A stretch of DNA of 58,928 bases, taken from the NCBI GenBank assembly GCA_013115145.1, contig JAAPAO010000168.1:1-58928 (forward strand), written 5' to 3'. The first letter of the stretch is position 1. Each line of letters begins with the position of its first letter. This document shows, one piece after another, positions 9,861 to 19,272 of the stretch. Source of the stretch: Perkinsus chesapeaki. Its lineage: Eukaryota; Perkinsozoa; Perkinsida; Perkinsidae. The notes below the pieces were generated by a model. That model saw nothing but the letters and a program-made list of their open reading frames with translations. It ran no database searches and was not told the DNA's origin. The translations under genes and the position numbers were made by a program.

Positions 9861-10904
9861 ATGTCATCTGAGCAACAAGAGCAAGCCTCGTCCTCCAAGT
9901 TAGCTATTACCAAGGTTGATGAGTGTTTCATGACAGCTGCCTGTATGAGTGCTAATGCTGGTGTGATACTACGTCATGGTGGCCCTTTTGGTGCTTCGGT
10001 TGTCCATAATGGTATGCCTGTTAGCTGTGGTCATAACACAGTCCTTTTTGACAAAGACCCCACCTGCCATGCTGAGGTTAATGCTATTCGTCATGCTGTT
10101 CGCGATCTTGGACGATCGGAGTTGTCGGATTGCGTATTGTATACGACCTGTGAGCCTTGCCCTATGTGTTGGGGTGCCATAATGGCCAGTGGCCTCAAAG
10201 TAAATAACTAATGCATCTTCCTATTAGCTAACCTATGATGTCATTCAGGTCATGTATGTCGGCGCTGATCGTTACTGTGCTGCTCGCTTCGGTTTTGATG
10301 ATAAGGCCTTTTACGATGAGTTTGCCGGCCCCGCCTCGGGTACTATGATGCCAGTTAATCCTACCAAGACTGATGAGGATGAGAAGTGGATGTCTAAGGT
10401 AACGTGTGTCTGCTGTTGGTTATACCCATGCATTAACTCCTCCGTGTAGCTCGCGTCGCATTCCCATGTTATTGTGGTATCTGCTGCTGGTGAGCTTGTT
10501 GGTGATAGCCTTTCTCGCGGTTCTGATCTTGGTGATGCTCTCGATACCCCAATGGTCAGAGCCATCAGGATGGCTGCTATGACCCTTGGTACCCATGAAC
10601 TTAGTGGATGTAAAGTGTAAGTCACCACCCTTTGCGGCGGTCCCTTGTGATTTCTCTTATTTCTTATATCAGGTATGCAAGCACTCAACCTGATGTTTTC
10701 TCTCACTGTGCTTGTCTTTGGGCTCGTATCTCCGAGTTGTTCTATGCTGAGCCCGCTGCTGATGAGTCTGAGGCTAGTTACGAGAGACAGCAATTGGCAT
10801 TGAAGGCCGAAGACCGTGACTTGACTACTGTCTGGGGTTGTGCTGTCGACGAATGTGAAAATGTTTTCAAGCAATGGAAGAGTCTATCAGGCCAAATCTA
10901 TTAA
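9861..10904 (+). CDS. Double-domain cytidine/guanine-deaminase-like protein (copy B)
   Basis: Four exons: 9861-10199, 10249-10398, 10450-10616 and 10673-10904, all with GT-AG introns. The first domain carries an intact zinc site, CHAEVNAIR with catalytic Glu and EPCPMCWGA, after GGPFGASVV and HNTVLFDKDPT. Downstream VMYVGADRYCAARFGFDD resembles the AAGFDD region of bacterial-type guanine deaminase (GuaD). The second domain (from HVIVVSAAGEL) is a decayed copy: DTPMVRAIRMA replaces HAEVNAIRHA, and TQPDVFSHCACLWA replaces CEPCPMCWGA. A catalytic half plus a pseudo-catalytic half recalls plant and E. coli cytidine deaminases and ADAT3-type partners. Purine or pyrimidine salvage is the likeliest role; the exact base is not readable. 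Confidence 0.85.
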
Positions 10905-11165
10905 CTTTACTATGGAAGGTTGTTACTTGAATCATCTTGACAGTCTCGTCGGCCACGGAATCGAGGTTGCGACGTTCCTACTACTGTTGATGATGACGGT
11001 GATGATGATGATGTATGTACTGTTACCAACTTAGCATCATCCTTTCGCTCTGTTTCCTTCTCCCCATTATTGTATTTATATTACGTCTACGAAAGTAGAT
11101 ACTGTCTAGTAATCATTGAAAGGTTGTGTAGTTACATTAATTAACAGCCACTTTTATTGTTATTA

Positions 11166-12128
11166 ATGCCTCCTTCGTATGGCGGGAATATGATGATAAA
11201 AGGTAAAGGCAGGTAATGTATAATAGGAGCAGCAGCAGCTCGCATCTACAGATAGTGGATCGTCTGCTTTAACGAGGAGAGCTGTGGTAGGCAGGAGTAC
11301 TATGACACAAGACCAGTTAGAAGAGGTCCTTCAAGGAGTGTTAAACTGGTTTATTATTGTTGTTGTCGTCGTTGTCAGGTGAGGGAGGCATTTGCTTTAT
11401 TTGATAGTGATAATAGTGGATGTATTGATGCTAGAGAGATTAAAGCAGCTATGAGAGCATTGGGCCTAGAAGAGGTCTATCAATAGATGGTTTGTTATCT
11501 ATCAAACCATTTGCAGGTTAATAAGGATATGGTTGCAAGGATGCTGGGTGATATAGGAAAGCATCCGAGTCAGACGGTAACACTTGATGAGTTCTGCGAT
11601 ATGATGGCCCCAAGAATGGTAGTCAAGGAGGCTTCAAAGGATGGGGTGGGCATGGAGCTGCCTGCGCAGTATTTTTAATCGTACAATAGTCTCTTGTGCA
11701 TTTTGTGCGATAGTCTAGGTTGCATCTTCTCATGTTGTGATGACTCTGTATTAGGCAAGTAAAGATTCTCGTGAGGAGATAATGAAAGTGTTCAAACTAT
11801 TTGACGAGGAAAATGTTGGTAGTGTGGTGGTAGCTGGCAGCAGCAGCAGTTAATTAGTGTAACGATGCTGCTGCCTTCAGGAAAGATTACATTTAGAAGT
11901 CTCAAGAGGGTTTCAACGGAGCTGGGTGAGAATATCCCAGATGATGAATTGATGGAGATGATAGAAGAGGCCGATCGATCCGGTATGAAGGTCTTACTAG
12001 CAGTTAGGATGGAATAAGATTGCCCAGGTGATGGAAGTATATCATTCGATGAGTTCTACCGAGTTATGAGACGAAATGGCAATGGTAGTAGCTTACTTGA
12101 TGATTTCGATTCAGATGAAGACATTTAA
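11166..12128 (+). CDS. Centrin (caltractin), EF-hand protein
   Basis: Exons read [12 protein letters not shown], then [19 protein letters not shown], then [20 protein letters not shown] and onward, ending [13 protein letters not shown] at TAA 12126-12128. Four EF-hand regions follow the centrin pattern. Loop 1 ([12 protein letters not shown]) and loop 4 ([12 protein letters not shown]) are canonical Ca2+ loops. Loops 2 (around [12 protein letters not shown]) and 3 (DEENVGKITFRS) have lost ligands. [13 protein letters not shown] and the basic N-terminus distinguish centrin from calmodulin. Introns include gtccttcaag...ttgtcag after LEEV and a 45-base intron after GLEE. The intron following MMAPRM is about 140 bases and its donor is ambiguous (gtagtc right after ATG, or later). 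Expected role: basal bodies and centrosomes of a flagellate. Confidence 0.85.
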
Positions 12129-12220
12129 TAATACTAATTAAATCATTTCGCGTCTGTTTATTATTGTTATGTTGAAGAATAACACCACTGCGGTATTACG
12201 GTAGTCTAGTTCTGTGTACT

Positions 12221-13213
12221 ATGGCATACTCGACAAAAGCTGATCTTGCCAATCCAGACGTCGCCGAGGTTTTGAGGAAAGCAAAACCATTCATTCGATA
12301 CCCTATGTCGACACCTTATTTAATCCGTAGCATAATATTTGGTTTGGTTCTGGTACCAATAAGGCTGTTTCTCTTCTTGAGCAGCATGTTCATATCCGGT
12401 GTTGTATTCTATATTGGCCATTGTACCCGTTCTGATGCCTTAGCATTTGGTGCTATGAGGTTCTGGGGTAAATTCGCGGTCCTTACTTTGGGAATTATTC
12501 CGACCTATACTGCGGATCCTGCAGCACCACAGCCGGATGAAGTAACCAACAAATCTCATGTCATCGTATCTAATCATATAAGCTTTGTTGAAGTCCTTTA
12601 TCTATTATCGACGTATCTGCCAGCATTTGTAGGAAAATATCCTCTCAGGAATGTATTGCTTATCGGCGACTGTATGAGATATTTAGATTGTATATTCGTG
12701 AATCGTCTTGATGGCAAGAAATCAAAGCCGACAACTCAGCTGCTTAAGGACCATGTGATAGATGGAACTGATCTTAGACCATTGCTACTATTTCCTGAGG
12801 GAACTACTTCTAATGGATCGGGTTTGATATCCTTTCACACTGGAGCTTTTTGTCTGGGTATACCAGCTCTTCCAGTTGCAGTGTGGTATCCTGATTATGT
12901 TAGAGGTGCAATGTTTGATCCGCATTGGTCACATGGTAGCATCGTTACATTTATTATTGGAATGATGGCTCAACCATACACTAGAATGAGGGTCCATGTT
13001 ATGGCACCGGTTGCAGCTGAAGAATCAGAGGATCCTCGTCATTTTGCTGAGAGAGTTCGCAAGCTCCTCGGGGACGAGATTGGGATCCCGTTGATTGATG
13101 GTGATTATAAAGATAAGGTTCGACTTAATAAGATTATATCATCTGGTTTGGTGAGTGATAACGATGTTTATGAGTATGCTAGAGAGAGTTTGCATAACAA
13201 GAAGAACGATTGA
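12221..13213 (+). CDS. PlsC-family lysophospholipid acyltransferase
   Basis: A single exon of 330 residues. A hydrophobic region at about residues 33-70 (YLIRSIIFGLVLVPIRLFLF) would anchor it in the ER. It is followed by the acyltransferase core: motif I SNHISFVEVLYL near residue 120, motif II RYLDCIFVNRL, motif III LLFPEGTTSNGSGL and a later VAVWYPDYV. The EGTTSNG and HTGAF segments are typical of the LPCAT/LPEAT branch of LPLATs. These transfer acyl chains from acyl-CoA to lysophospholipids. The usual HxxxxD catalytic motif here reads HISFVE, with Glu for Asp. No C-terminal EF-hand is present, unlike animal LPCAT1/2. It is intronless, although it lies next to intron-rich genes. Confidence 0.85.
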   Translation: MAYSTKADLANPDVAEVLRKAKPFIRYPMSTPYLIRSIIFGLVLVPIRLFLFLSSMFISGVVFYIGHCTRSDALAFGAMRFWGKFAVLTLGIIPTYTADPAAPQPDEVTNKSHVIVSNHISFVEVLYLLSTYLPAFVGKYPLRNVLLIGDCMRYLDCIFVNRLDGKKSKPTTQLLKDHVIDGTDLRPLLLFPEGTTSNGSGLISFHTGAFCLGIPALPVAVWYPDYVRGAMFDPHWSHGSIVTFIIGMMAQPYTRMRVHVMAPVAAEESEDPRHFAERVRKLLGDEIGIPLIDGDYKDKVRLNKIISSGLVSDNDVYEYARESLHNKKND

Positions 13214-13814
13214 AGCTTTGTTGATAGTATTTGGGTACAGTTGAAAGATGCCACTGACATAACGTTTGTACAGTACACTCCATAATTGTTGTGTTAAACG
13301 GTTAGTATGTGCAGAGATTAAACGAACTATCATCATTGAGATAAGCTGTTCCAACGTATTCACATTCTCAAGCTTGCTAATGCATGAAGTAGGCCGCGGC
13401 TCTGCCCATTGGCACAGAGAGAATAACACATTCAATTTTCGAACTAATCGATATCGAGCAGGACGAGTATTCGATAGTTTCAAAGGCACAACCTGTGCTG
13501 TTCAAGATTGTGTGGTTGTCATACATGAGGTCCCTTAAGGAACCTACTTCGACTCCAATTGAAGGCGAGCGAGTTTACTTGACCATGTCTCCCCTGGAAT
13601 TTGTGGGAAATACGGTATGAAATAGCCTTTTGCACGCATGCGCATCCTCTTCGGGCGCAAAAACTGTCTTCATGTTTCGGCACCCATCCAACTGCGCTAT
13701 GCTTTCCGGACAAACAAGGTTCGTTCGCTCTCCTGAGTTTCACACTCAATAGATGTTCGTTGGTCACTTGGGTGAGATCGGGTATCCAGAAGGTTTTAGA
13801 TTAAATCATTGATT
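13214..13814. other. Convergent intergenic region with Z-like 14-mer
   Basis: This lies between the acyltransferase (+) 3' end and the unrecognised minus-strand gene. No exon is supported. It carries TGCACGCATGCGCA at 13631-13644, one of four exact copies in the window. Confidence 0.5.
13631..13644 (-). repeat. 14-mer TGCGCATGCGTGCA, copy 1
   Basis: Read on the minus strand, the sequence is TGCGCATGCGTGCA. It alternates pyrimidine and purine throughout and recurs exactly at 15810, 15973 and 27540. Confidence 0.9.
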
Positions 13815-15222
13815 CTAGAAGAGCACCAACACATCACAATGAGCACACAGAAATCGCATGTAACCCTCTGCTTTGTGGATGGTGACAGACGGAGGCCGGA
13901 AGCATGGTGTTTCCATCGCTGGGGGGTCCAAAGCACACGATTCATCTGAACAACTCGAGCCCTTGAACGCAGAAGAAATCATGGTACTCGGACAGTTTTT
14001 GAATAGTCACAGTCGGCGGTAAGAAATTGGAACCCATTTCTGGAGGATCTCCAACTCCAAATCGATGCGGGCAACCACAGTTGCCACCCTCAGGGGTGTC
14101 AACGTAAGCTATCTTGTAACAATGTGTCTCTTGCAAGCAACTTCTTACCTTTCCCTATAAATGATGTTCCTGCGTAGCTTGTACCCGGAGGACTCGGCGT
14201 GACCCTAAAACGATCATGTAATCTATCCACCACCATAAGAACAGCTTACACAGCTCTATGCAATGGCTCGGGAGATACCAACATGGCTTCATCTTGAGTA
14301 GTGAAGGGGCTCATCCTCGGGCCTGTAGGTTGAAGATGACTGTGTATGCCTGGTTGTGGTGATGGATGGTGATTGTCATCAGTATATGCTCGAGTGCCAT
14401 GTGATGGATGACAGAGAACCTGGATGCGAACTCAGAAGGCCTCGTCTTCTCGGTTAGCTGACTTGTGCTGCATGCACGCAGTTGCTGCCATGCATGCACC
14501 CATGTGGTGTAGGCCCCAACATGATAACACGGTACAGACCAGCCTGAATGTTGAGAGATAGATAACAAGAACTTAGTTGATCCTACTTTCATTCGCAAAG
14601 TCTCATCCAATGGGTGTCCACCACCAGCATTAACAGTTACCTTATACCTAGTCTAGCCTATTGGGAAGATTAGCATTCAATTACATCGTACATGTGAGGC
14701 ATGTTCAACTTGGAACAGAACTTTTGAAAAATGGGCATCTCTCCACCAATAGGCTTGAGGTCCCCTGGCAGCTCGTTACTGCCGCCTTCTATACCATCAC
14801 CCGTCCCCAATCCCCCTTCTGCTTGGGTTTCAGCGGGCCTGCCCAGCATGATCGTAAACTGTCGCACAAGTCCCTGTCCCATTACGCGTTTTCTTCCCCA
14901 AGTGGTGGACCCAAGCGAAACTTTGCATCCCATTTAATCATAGCTCGCTGAGGATGAGTTATATCAAGAACTCTGATATGGACGTCCGTCACTGGCCTGA
15001 ATCAAGGTTGACCTAAAAGTGCCTGTATGCAATCGGGTACCGTGCGAATCGAAATGCTGGATGTGGTGTGTTAGCCAGAGCCCCTGGAAAGGAGTCGGGG
15101 ACACCTCCACTCCCACCGGGTATCATAACACCAGGATAGACCTTCCCTTCTGGGCCTATCGATCCGGCCTCCCCATTTCCTGACAACACCACTTATTGTA
15201 CAACTTGAAGCGCGCAAGAACT
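13815..15222 (-). CDS. Unrecognised spliced gene, Cys- and Gly-rich, 5' end not found
   Basis: Exon chaining from about 15222 downward gives one continuous frame. It runs through GSIGPEGKVYPGVMIPGGSG, a 44-base intron, VTDVHIRVLDITHPQRAMIK, a 46-base intron, GDLKPIGGEMPIFQKFCSKL, a 44-base intron and VTVNAGGGHPLDETLRMK. A less certain stretch follows (14250-14540, where one splice is ambiguous). The last exons contain YVDTPEGGNCGCPHRFGVG and SSCSDESCALDPPA, ending at TAG 13815-13817. The consistent intron length and phase argue for a real gene although no single open frame is long. Cysteines cluster near the C-terminus, suggesting an extracellular or oxidised protein. I recognise no family. 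The first exon(s), including any signal peptide, would lie above 15230. Confidence 0.4.
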
Positions 15223-15809
15223 GCGCGCGTCACGCCGGCACGTCACGAGCAAAGAATCTTCCCAAATTGGTATTATTAAAGGGGATTTGGCAAGGCTCGA
15301 AGTATGCAATGCCACGAGGAGGAGTCAACCGGGACACAATGGCGCTTGGCAATCGTCATATGCGTGGGACAGATGAATTACACAATCCGAAGACAAGAAC
15401 TGTGTCATACCGTATTTCCGTCAAATCACCGCCTGATAGCGCCTGTGGGGGACAAGAATAGTTGTCTTTGTTAAACCTTAGACCGCAACATTTGTCTATA
15501 CGACTATTCCACCGATGATGAGACATACGCTACATCCGAACCAATTTATTGGATACTGGATGAAAATCTTAAGATAGCTGAGGTGGCAATATTCAAATAC
15601 ATTTGTTAATCAAGCACCTCAAACAGTTTTGTGGAAAGGTATTTGGTTCAGTAACCAGCTGCAGTGAAGTAAGCGTTACTCCTAGCAGGCTCCTAATTCC
15701 AATTCGACGTCTCTTATTCCGAATGCTCCTGTACACGCAGTGTACTTCAGCAGATAAAGTTGAGTTTGTAGGAGATAATGAAGATAAGTGGAGAATATTT
15801 CAAATCCAA

Positions 15810-15823
15810 TGCGCATGCGTGCA
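15810..15823 (+). repeat. 14-mer TGCGCATGCGTGCA, copy 2
   Basis: An exact copy of the alternating pyrimidine-purine 14-mer, 163 bases from the next copy in the same orientation. Confidence 0.9.
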
Positions 15824-15972
15824 GGGGTGTAAATACTTCCAAGCCGCATTCAACGGAAGAATAACCATTGGGAAGTGTAACGGGCGTAGGGAAGGTATGC
15901 AACAGTTCTATACAACAGCCATTGGCTCCATGAAGGAGTGGTGCACTATCATAATCGTGAAATTGTTCGGCG

Positions 15973-15986
15973 TGCGCATGCGTGCA
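15973..15986 (+). repeat. 14-mer TGCGCATGCGTGCA, copy 3
   Basis: An exact copy. The alternating run extends one base 5' as gTGCGCATGCGTGCA. Confidence 0.9.
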
Positions 15987-16771
15987 GACGGAATTTGCAT
16001 CTACTCACCACATCCACAAGCTCCACAACAACGATGAGCAGTTATTGTAGGTGAATCGCACACAAAGCTGTCATCTGATATATTAGTCGATACGACGAAA
16101 TTAAGAGGACCACCTAAAATGCGTAAATGGGCTTAAACGTGGGCTTCAAGAGCGTGACCAGGCTGAGTGGTGTACGGTGATTCGTCTCGCGGCATTATCT
16201 CGGCCTTTTTTATTAGCTGATGTTGTACATGATTAATAAATGATGTCCATGGGTGTTGCTGTGATGATGCTATTATAGCTGCCACCATTAAGGCATAATG
16301 TACCCTAGTGAAGGAGGCAGCAAAGCTTTTTTATTAACTACTAACACAAACCCTGACTTCGTCATATTCAACTAGTGTGATCATAAAGCACCCCTCCTTC
16401 TCATCATCATTATCCTTAAGCATTCTTTTCAATATCTTCCGCGCCCACGAGATCTTGATCGCCTAATAAGAAAATTATGAATGATAAGAGTGTTGATATA
16501 AAAACAACATGTATTAAGAAAGGCAGTGGTAGGATGGCGGCGGCGGTGATTAACTATAATTGTTGTTGTTGTTTTCTTACCACCACTTCCTATCCGAAAA
16601 GACTATAGAGTACACTTCAACTTGAAAAGGCCGGCTTGCCGACTTCTACTCGACTTCTACTCGATAGACGCTAATTTATTGCTCTTGTTATGCCAAAGAC
16701 TGCCAAGAGGAGCTCTTCCACTTGAGTTGAATTCTCGAAGATTCCACTTGAGTAACCAAATATCATCAACA

Positions 16772-17811
16772 TCATAGCCTCGATGATAATAATAACTTGT
16801 TGCTCCTCCTCCTCCTTCTGGTCGAGTACGAGTATGCCATCAATGAACTCCCTCCTCACCTATCATCATCATAACTTCTACTTCTTCCTCTACTTCCTCT
16901 ACGACCAGATGAATAATCGCTACGATCCCTTAAAAACCCAATATGATAAACAATAGATTGGTAACACTCACCTATTATAACCACCACCACCTCCTTTATA
17001 ATAATCATCTCTACCATATCCACCTCTACCATATCCTCCTCCACCACCTCGGCCTCGACTACTACCTGACAATCAATCATATGACCAGTATACCACTATA
17101 ATATACCTCTATAATCATCATCCATTCTTCTCATAGTCTTGGGGGATTTACGTCTCTCTTTAGCAATTTCAACCTCTAAACATAACTCAGTTACCCTTCA
17201 TAATTGCACACACACAACTCACCAATAACACTTCCATACATACGTTTGCCATCCATTGCCGCCTTAGCCTCATCAGCGTCTCTTGGATCAGTAAATTCCA
17301 CGAACCCAAATCCTCGTGGTCGCCTCGAATAGTAATCCAGAGGGATGTAAACATCACGTATCTCTCCATATTTCTCAAATGTTTCACGAAGCATCATAGG
17401 ATTGCAGTCATAAGGCTAAGATGTTAGCATATCCACAACACCAACAACAGTCAAGAGACGACTTGCTTACCAGATTCCTCACCAAAAGACTGGAGGAAGT
17501 CTCTCTGGATGGTCCTCTTCCACCAGGTGTTCGGGATCGGCTGCGCTCACGTCGACGATGTGGTGAGTCTCCTTCTGGAGAGCGAGTGGCGGCAGCTCTA
17601 CCTGAACCACCAGAGCTGGTTATTAGTCCTATGTAGGACAACATGCCCTACTACTACTACTACTACTACTACCACTATCATCTCTGCTGCTACGCTCTCT
17701 AGGTGATTCACTTCTACCTCTTCTGTAGGATGATGATGCACTTCGACTACGTGAGTAGGATTTCCGAGATGAGGAACGGCTCCTACTGCCAGAGGATCGA
17801 GAGGAGGGCAT
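16772..17811 (-). CDS. SR-type splicing factor (RS - RRM - Gly/Arg-rich), copy 1
   Basis: The start MPSSRSSGSRSRSSSRKSYS is an RS domain. A second Arg/Ser segment (HRRRERSRSRTPGGRGPS) follows. Next comes one RRM: RNP2-like SSLLVRNL, then METFEKYG-type helix 1 (MLRETFEKYGEIRDVYIPLD), RNP1 RGFGFVEF, and AAMDGKRMYG. After the RRM come EVEIAKERRKSPKTMRR, a Gly/Tyr-rich stretch and RSYDDDR. Introns are 40-60 bases; the first consists almost wholly of GTA repeats. The 3' end at 16772 follows the most consistent splice; a longer frame exists to 16671. SR proteins bind exonic enhancers and recruit the spliceosome. The domain order (RS first) resembles SC35-like SCL factors of plants and alveolates. 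A paralogue lies just upstream. Confidence 0.8.
17648..17672 (-). repeat. (GTA)n microsatellite forming most of an intron
   Basis: On the minus strand GTA repeats about eight times, beginning at the splice donor of SR-gene intron 1 (GATAGTG then gtagtagtag). Every repeat unit offers a GT, so the exact donor is ambiguous. Confidence 0.7.
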
Positions 17812-18019
17812 TGATAGCAGTGATATAGACTATTAAAATGACATTAGTTGAGACTAAAACTCAACAACAAAATGTGTATTGCTGTTTATAACTATATCTA
17901 TAGTGATGGGGGATGATGGTCTCATCAGAGATAATTAAACCTCCAATAATGCTGTTGCCTTATAACATCTAATGACACACTGATGTTATATCTGCTCAAG
18001 TATTATTATTAATACTTAC

Positions 18020-19174
18020 TTAACGTCTATCACGAGAGTAGCTTCTTGAACGCCTTCTTGGGCTACCACGGCGATCATCTCTACCATATTCATCTCTATA
18101 ACCACCCCGTCCACCACCACCATAATAATCATCATCACTGCGTCTTCGAGGACTATATCCACCACCATATCCATCACCACGTCTAAAAGAAACAATTGAG
18201 AATTAGGAAATAGCCCTTTATATTTCTACCCGTATCCTCCACCACCGTATCCTCCACCACCATATCCTCCTTTGCCTTTACCATAACTTGCTCTGCGACT
18301 GATTAGCCTTCTCATTGTACGGGGAGACTTCCGACCACGTTGGGCGACATCCACTTCTGAATCATCCGAGGAGGAGGAGCTTAATCATCAACATGATTAT
18401 CATCGATTAAACTTCATCATCAATCGTGCTTCTAACATCCCCGCTTTGAACCATCATCACAAAGCCCTGACATTTCGATGTCGATCTGACGCCACTTCGA
18501 ACCCTTATTTCTATCCTTTCTTAACTATACACTAGACTACTACCCAAACAAAAGAGCAACAACATCAACAACAGGAGTGATGATGTTGTTGACACTTGTT
18601 GTTATTATTACGAATCGCATTTCCATCCACAACTTTTCCATCCATACCATTCTTTGCTTCAATAACATCACGATGGTCACAGAATTCAACGAACCCAAAT
18701 CCCCTAATAAGAATGCATGTAAAGCAACAAAGACTGCAGTGTCCCCCCTTTCACTACCTAGGTCGGCCTGTATTGTAGTCCAATGGGAGATAGACATCTC
18801 TAATTTCACCATATCTACTGAAGAGACTTCTAACATGTTGAGGGGAGGTATCATAATTCTGACACCTCTAGCTATTACAACACCATCCAGTTAGATGATA
18901 GCTTACCAGATTCCTAACAATTAAACTACACGTTTCTCCATCAGCATAAGTATCGTCTCTTGGCCTATCACCATCGGCATCACCACCTCGACCTCCACGG
19001 CCACCATCTACCACCAACCAATTAACCTGGTCTAAGGTTCACGATCCTATTACCTCTAGATCTACTCCTTGATGGGTCACCACCACCATCCTTCTCATAA
19101 CGTTTACCTCTACTGTACGATCTGGAGCGAGAGCGACTGCTACCTCTGGAGGATGAACGACTAGGCGAAGGCAT
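18020..19174 (-). CDS. SR-type splicing factor (RS - RRM - Gly-rich - RS), copy 2
   Basis: It opens MPSPSRSSSRGSSRSRSRSY, then a Gly/Asp linker (DGGRGGRGGDADGDR), then one RRM with SLIVRNL, HVRSLFSRYGEIRDVYLPLD, and RNP1 GFGFVEF split by a 54-base intron. Downstream are EVDVAQRGRKSPRTMRR, repeated GGYGGGGYG, SPRRRSDDDYYGGGG, and a terminal RS stretch (RRGSPRRRSRSYSRDRR) at TAA 18020-18022. The order matches copy 1. The two share RKSP.TMRR and the RRM sequence, so they are tandem duplicates. The intron after MDGKVVDGNAI (about 18350-18580) is longer than usual and its donor was not fixed. Expected function: constitutive or alternative pre-mRNA splicing in the nucleus. Confidence 0.78.
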
Positions 19175-19272
19175 TGGACGGAGACCGGTTAAAGGGTACT
19201 GGAAAATATATGTCGCGCGCCAGGAAATTCAAGACAGTTAAATGAGAAACTGGCTAACAAATTAACATATTA

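Larger units (their letters stand above)
15223..16771. other. Region without a confident gene; two Z-like 14-mers
   Basis: It should contain the missing 5' exons of the minus-strand gene that ends at 13815. A 144-codon plus-strand frame (15603-16037) has no family resemblance and runs through two copies of the repeated 14-mer, so it was not called. 16060-16660 is A+T-rich with short runs such as gttgttgttg and no supported exon. Confidence 0.4.

Noticed and set aside
10311-10874. 187-codon minus-strand frame opposite deaminase copy B
   Set aside because: It overlaps exons with clear deaminase homology. It is an antisense shadow of G+C-rich codons.
14661-14951. Plus-strand frames opposite the unrecognised minus-strand gene
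   Set aside because: The minus-strand exon chain with consistent introns explains the region better.
15603-16037. 144-codon plus-strand frame
   Set aside because: No family resemblance, no exon neighbours, and it runs through two copies of a non-coding repeated 14-mer.
16190-16225. TCTCGGCCTTTTTT resembling the 5' end of U2 snRNA
   Set aside because: Match stops after about 13 bases; no branch-point recognition sequence or Sm site follows.
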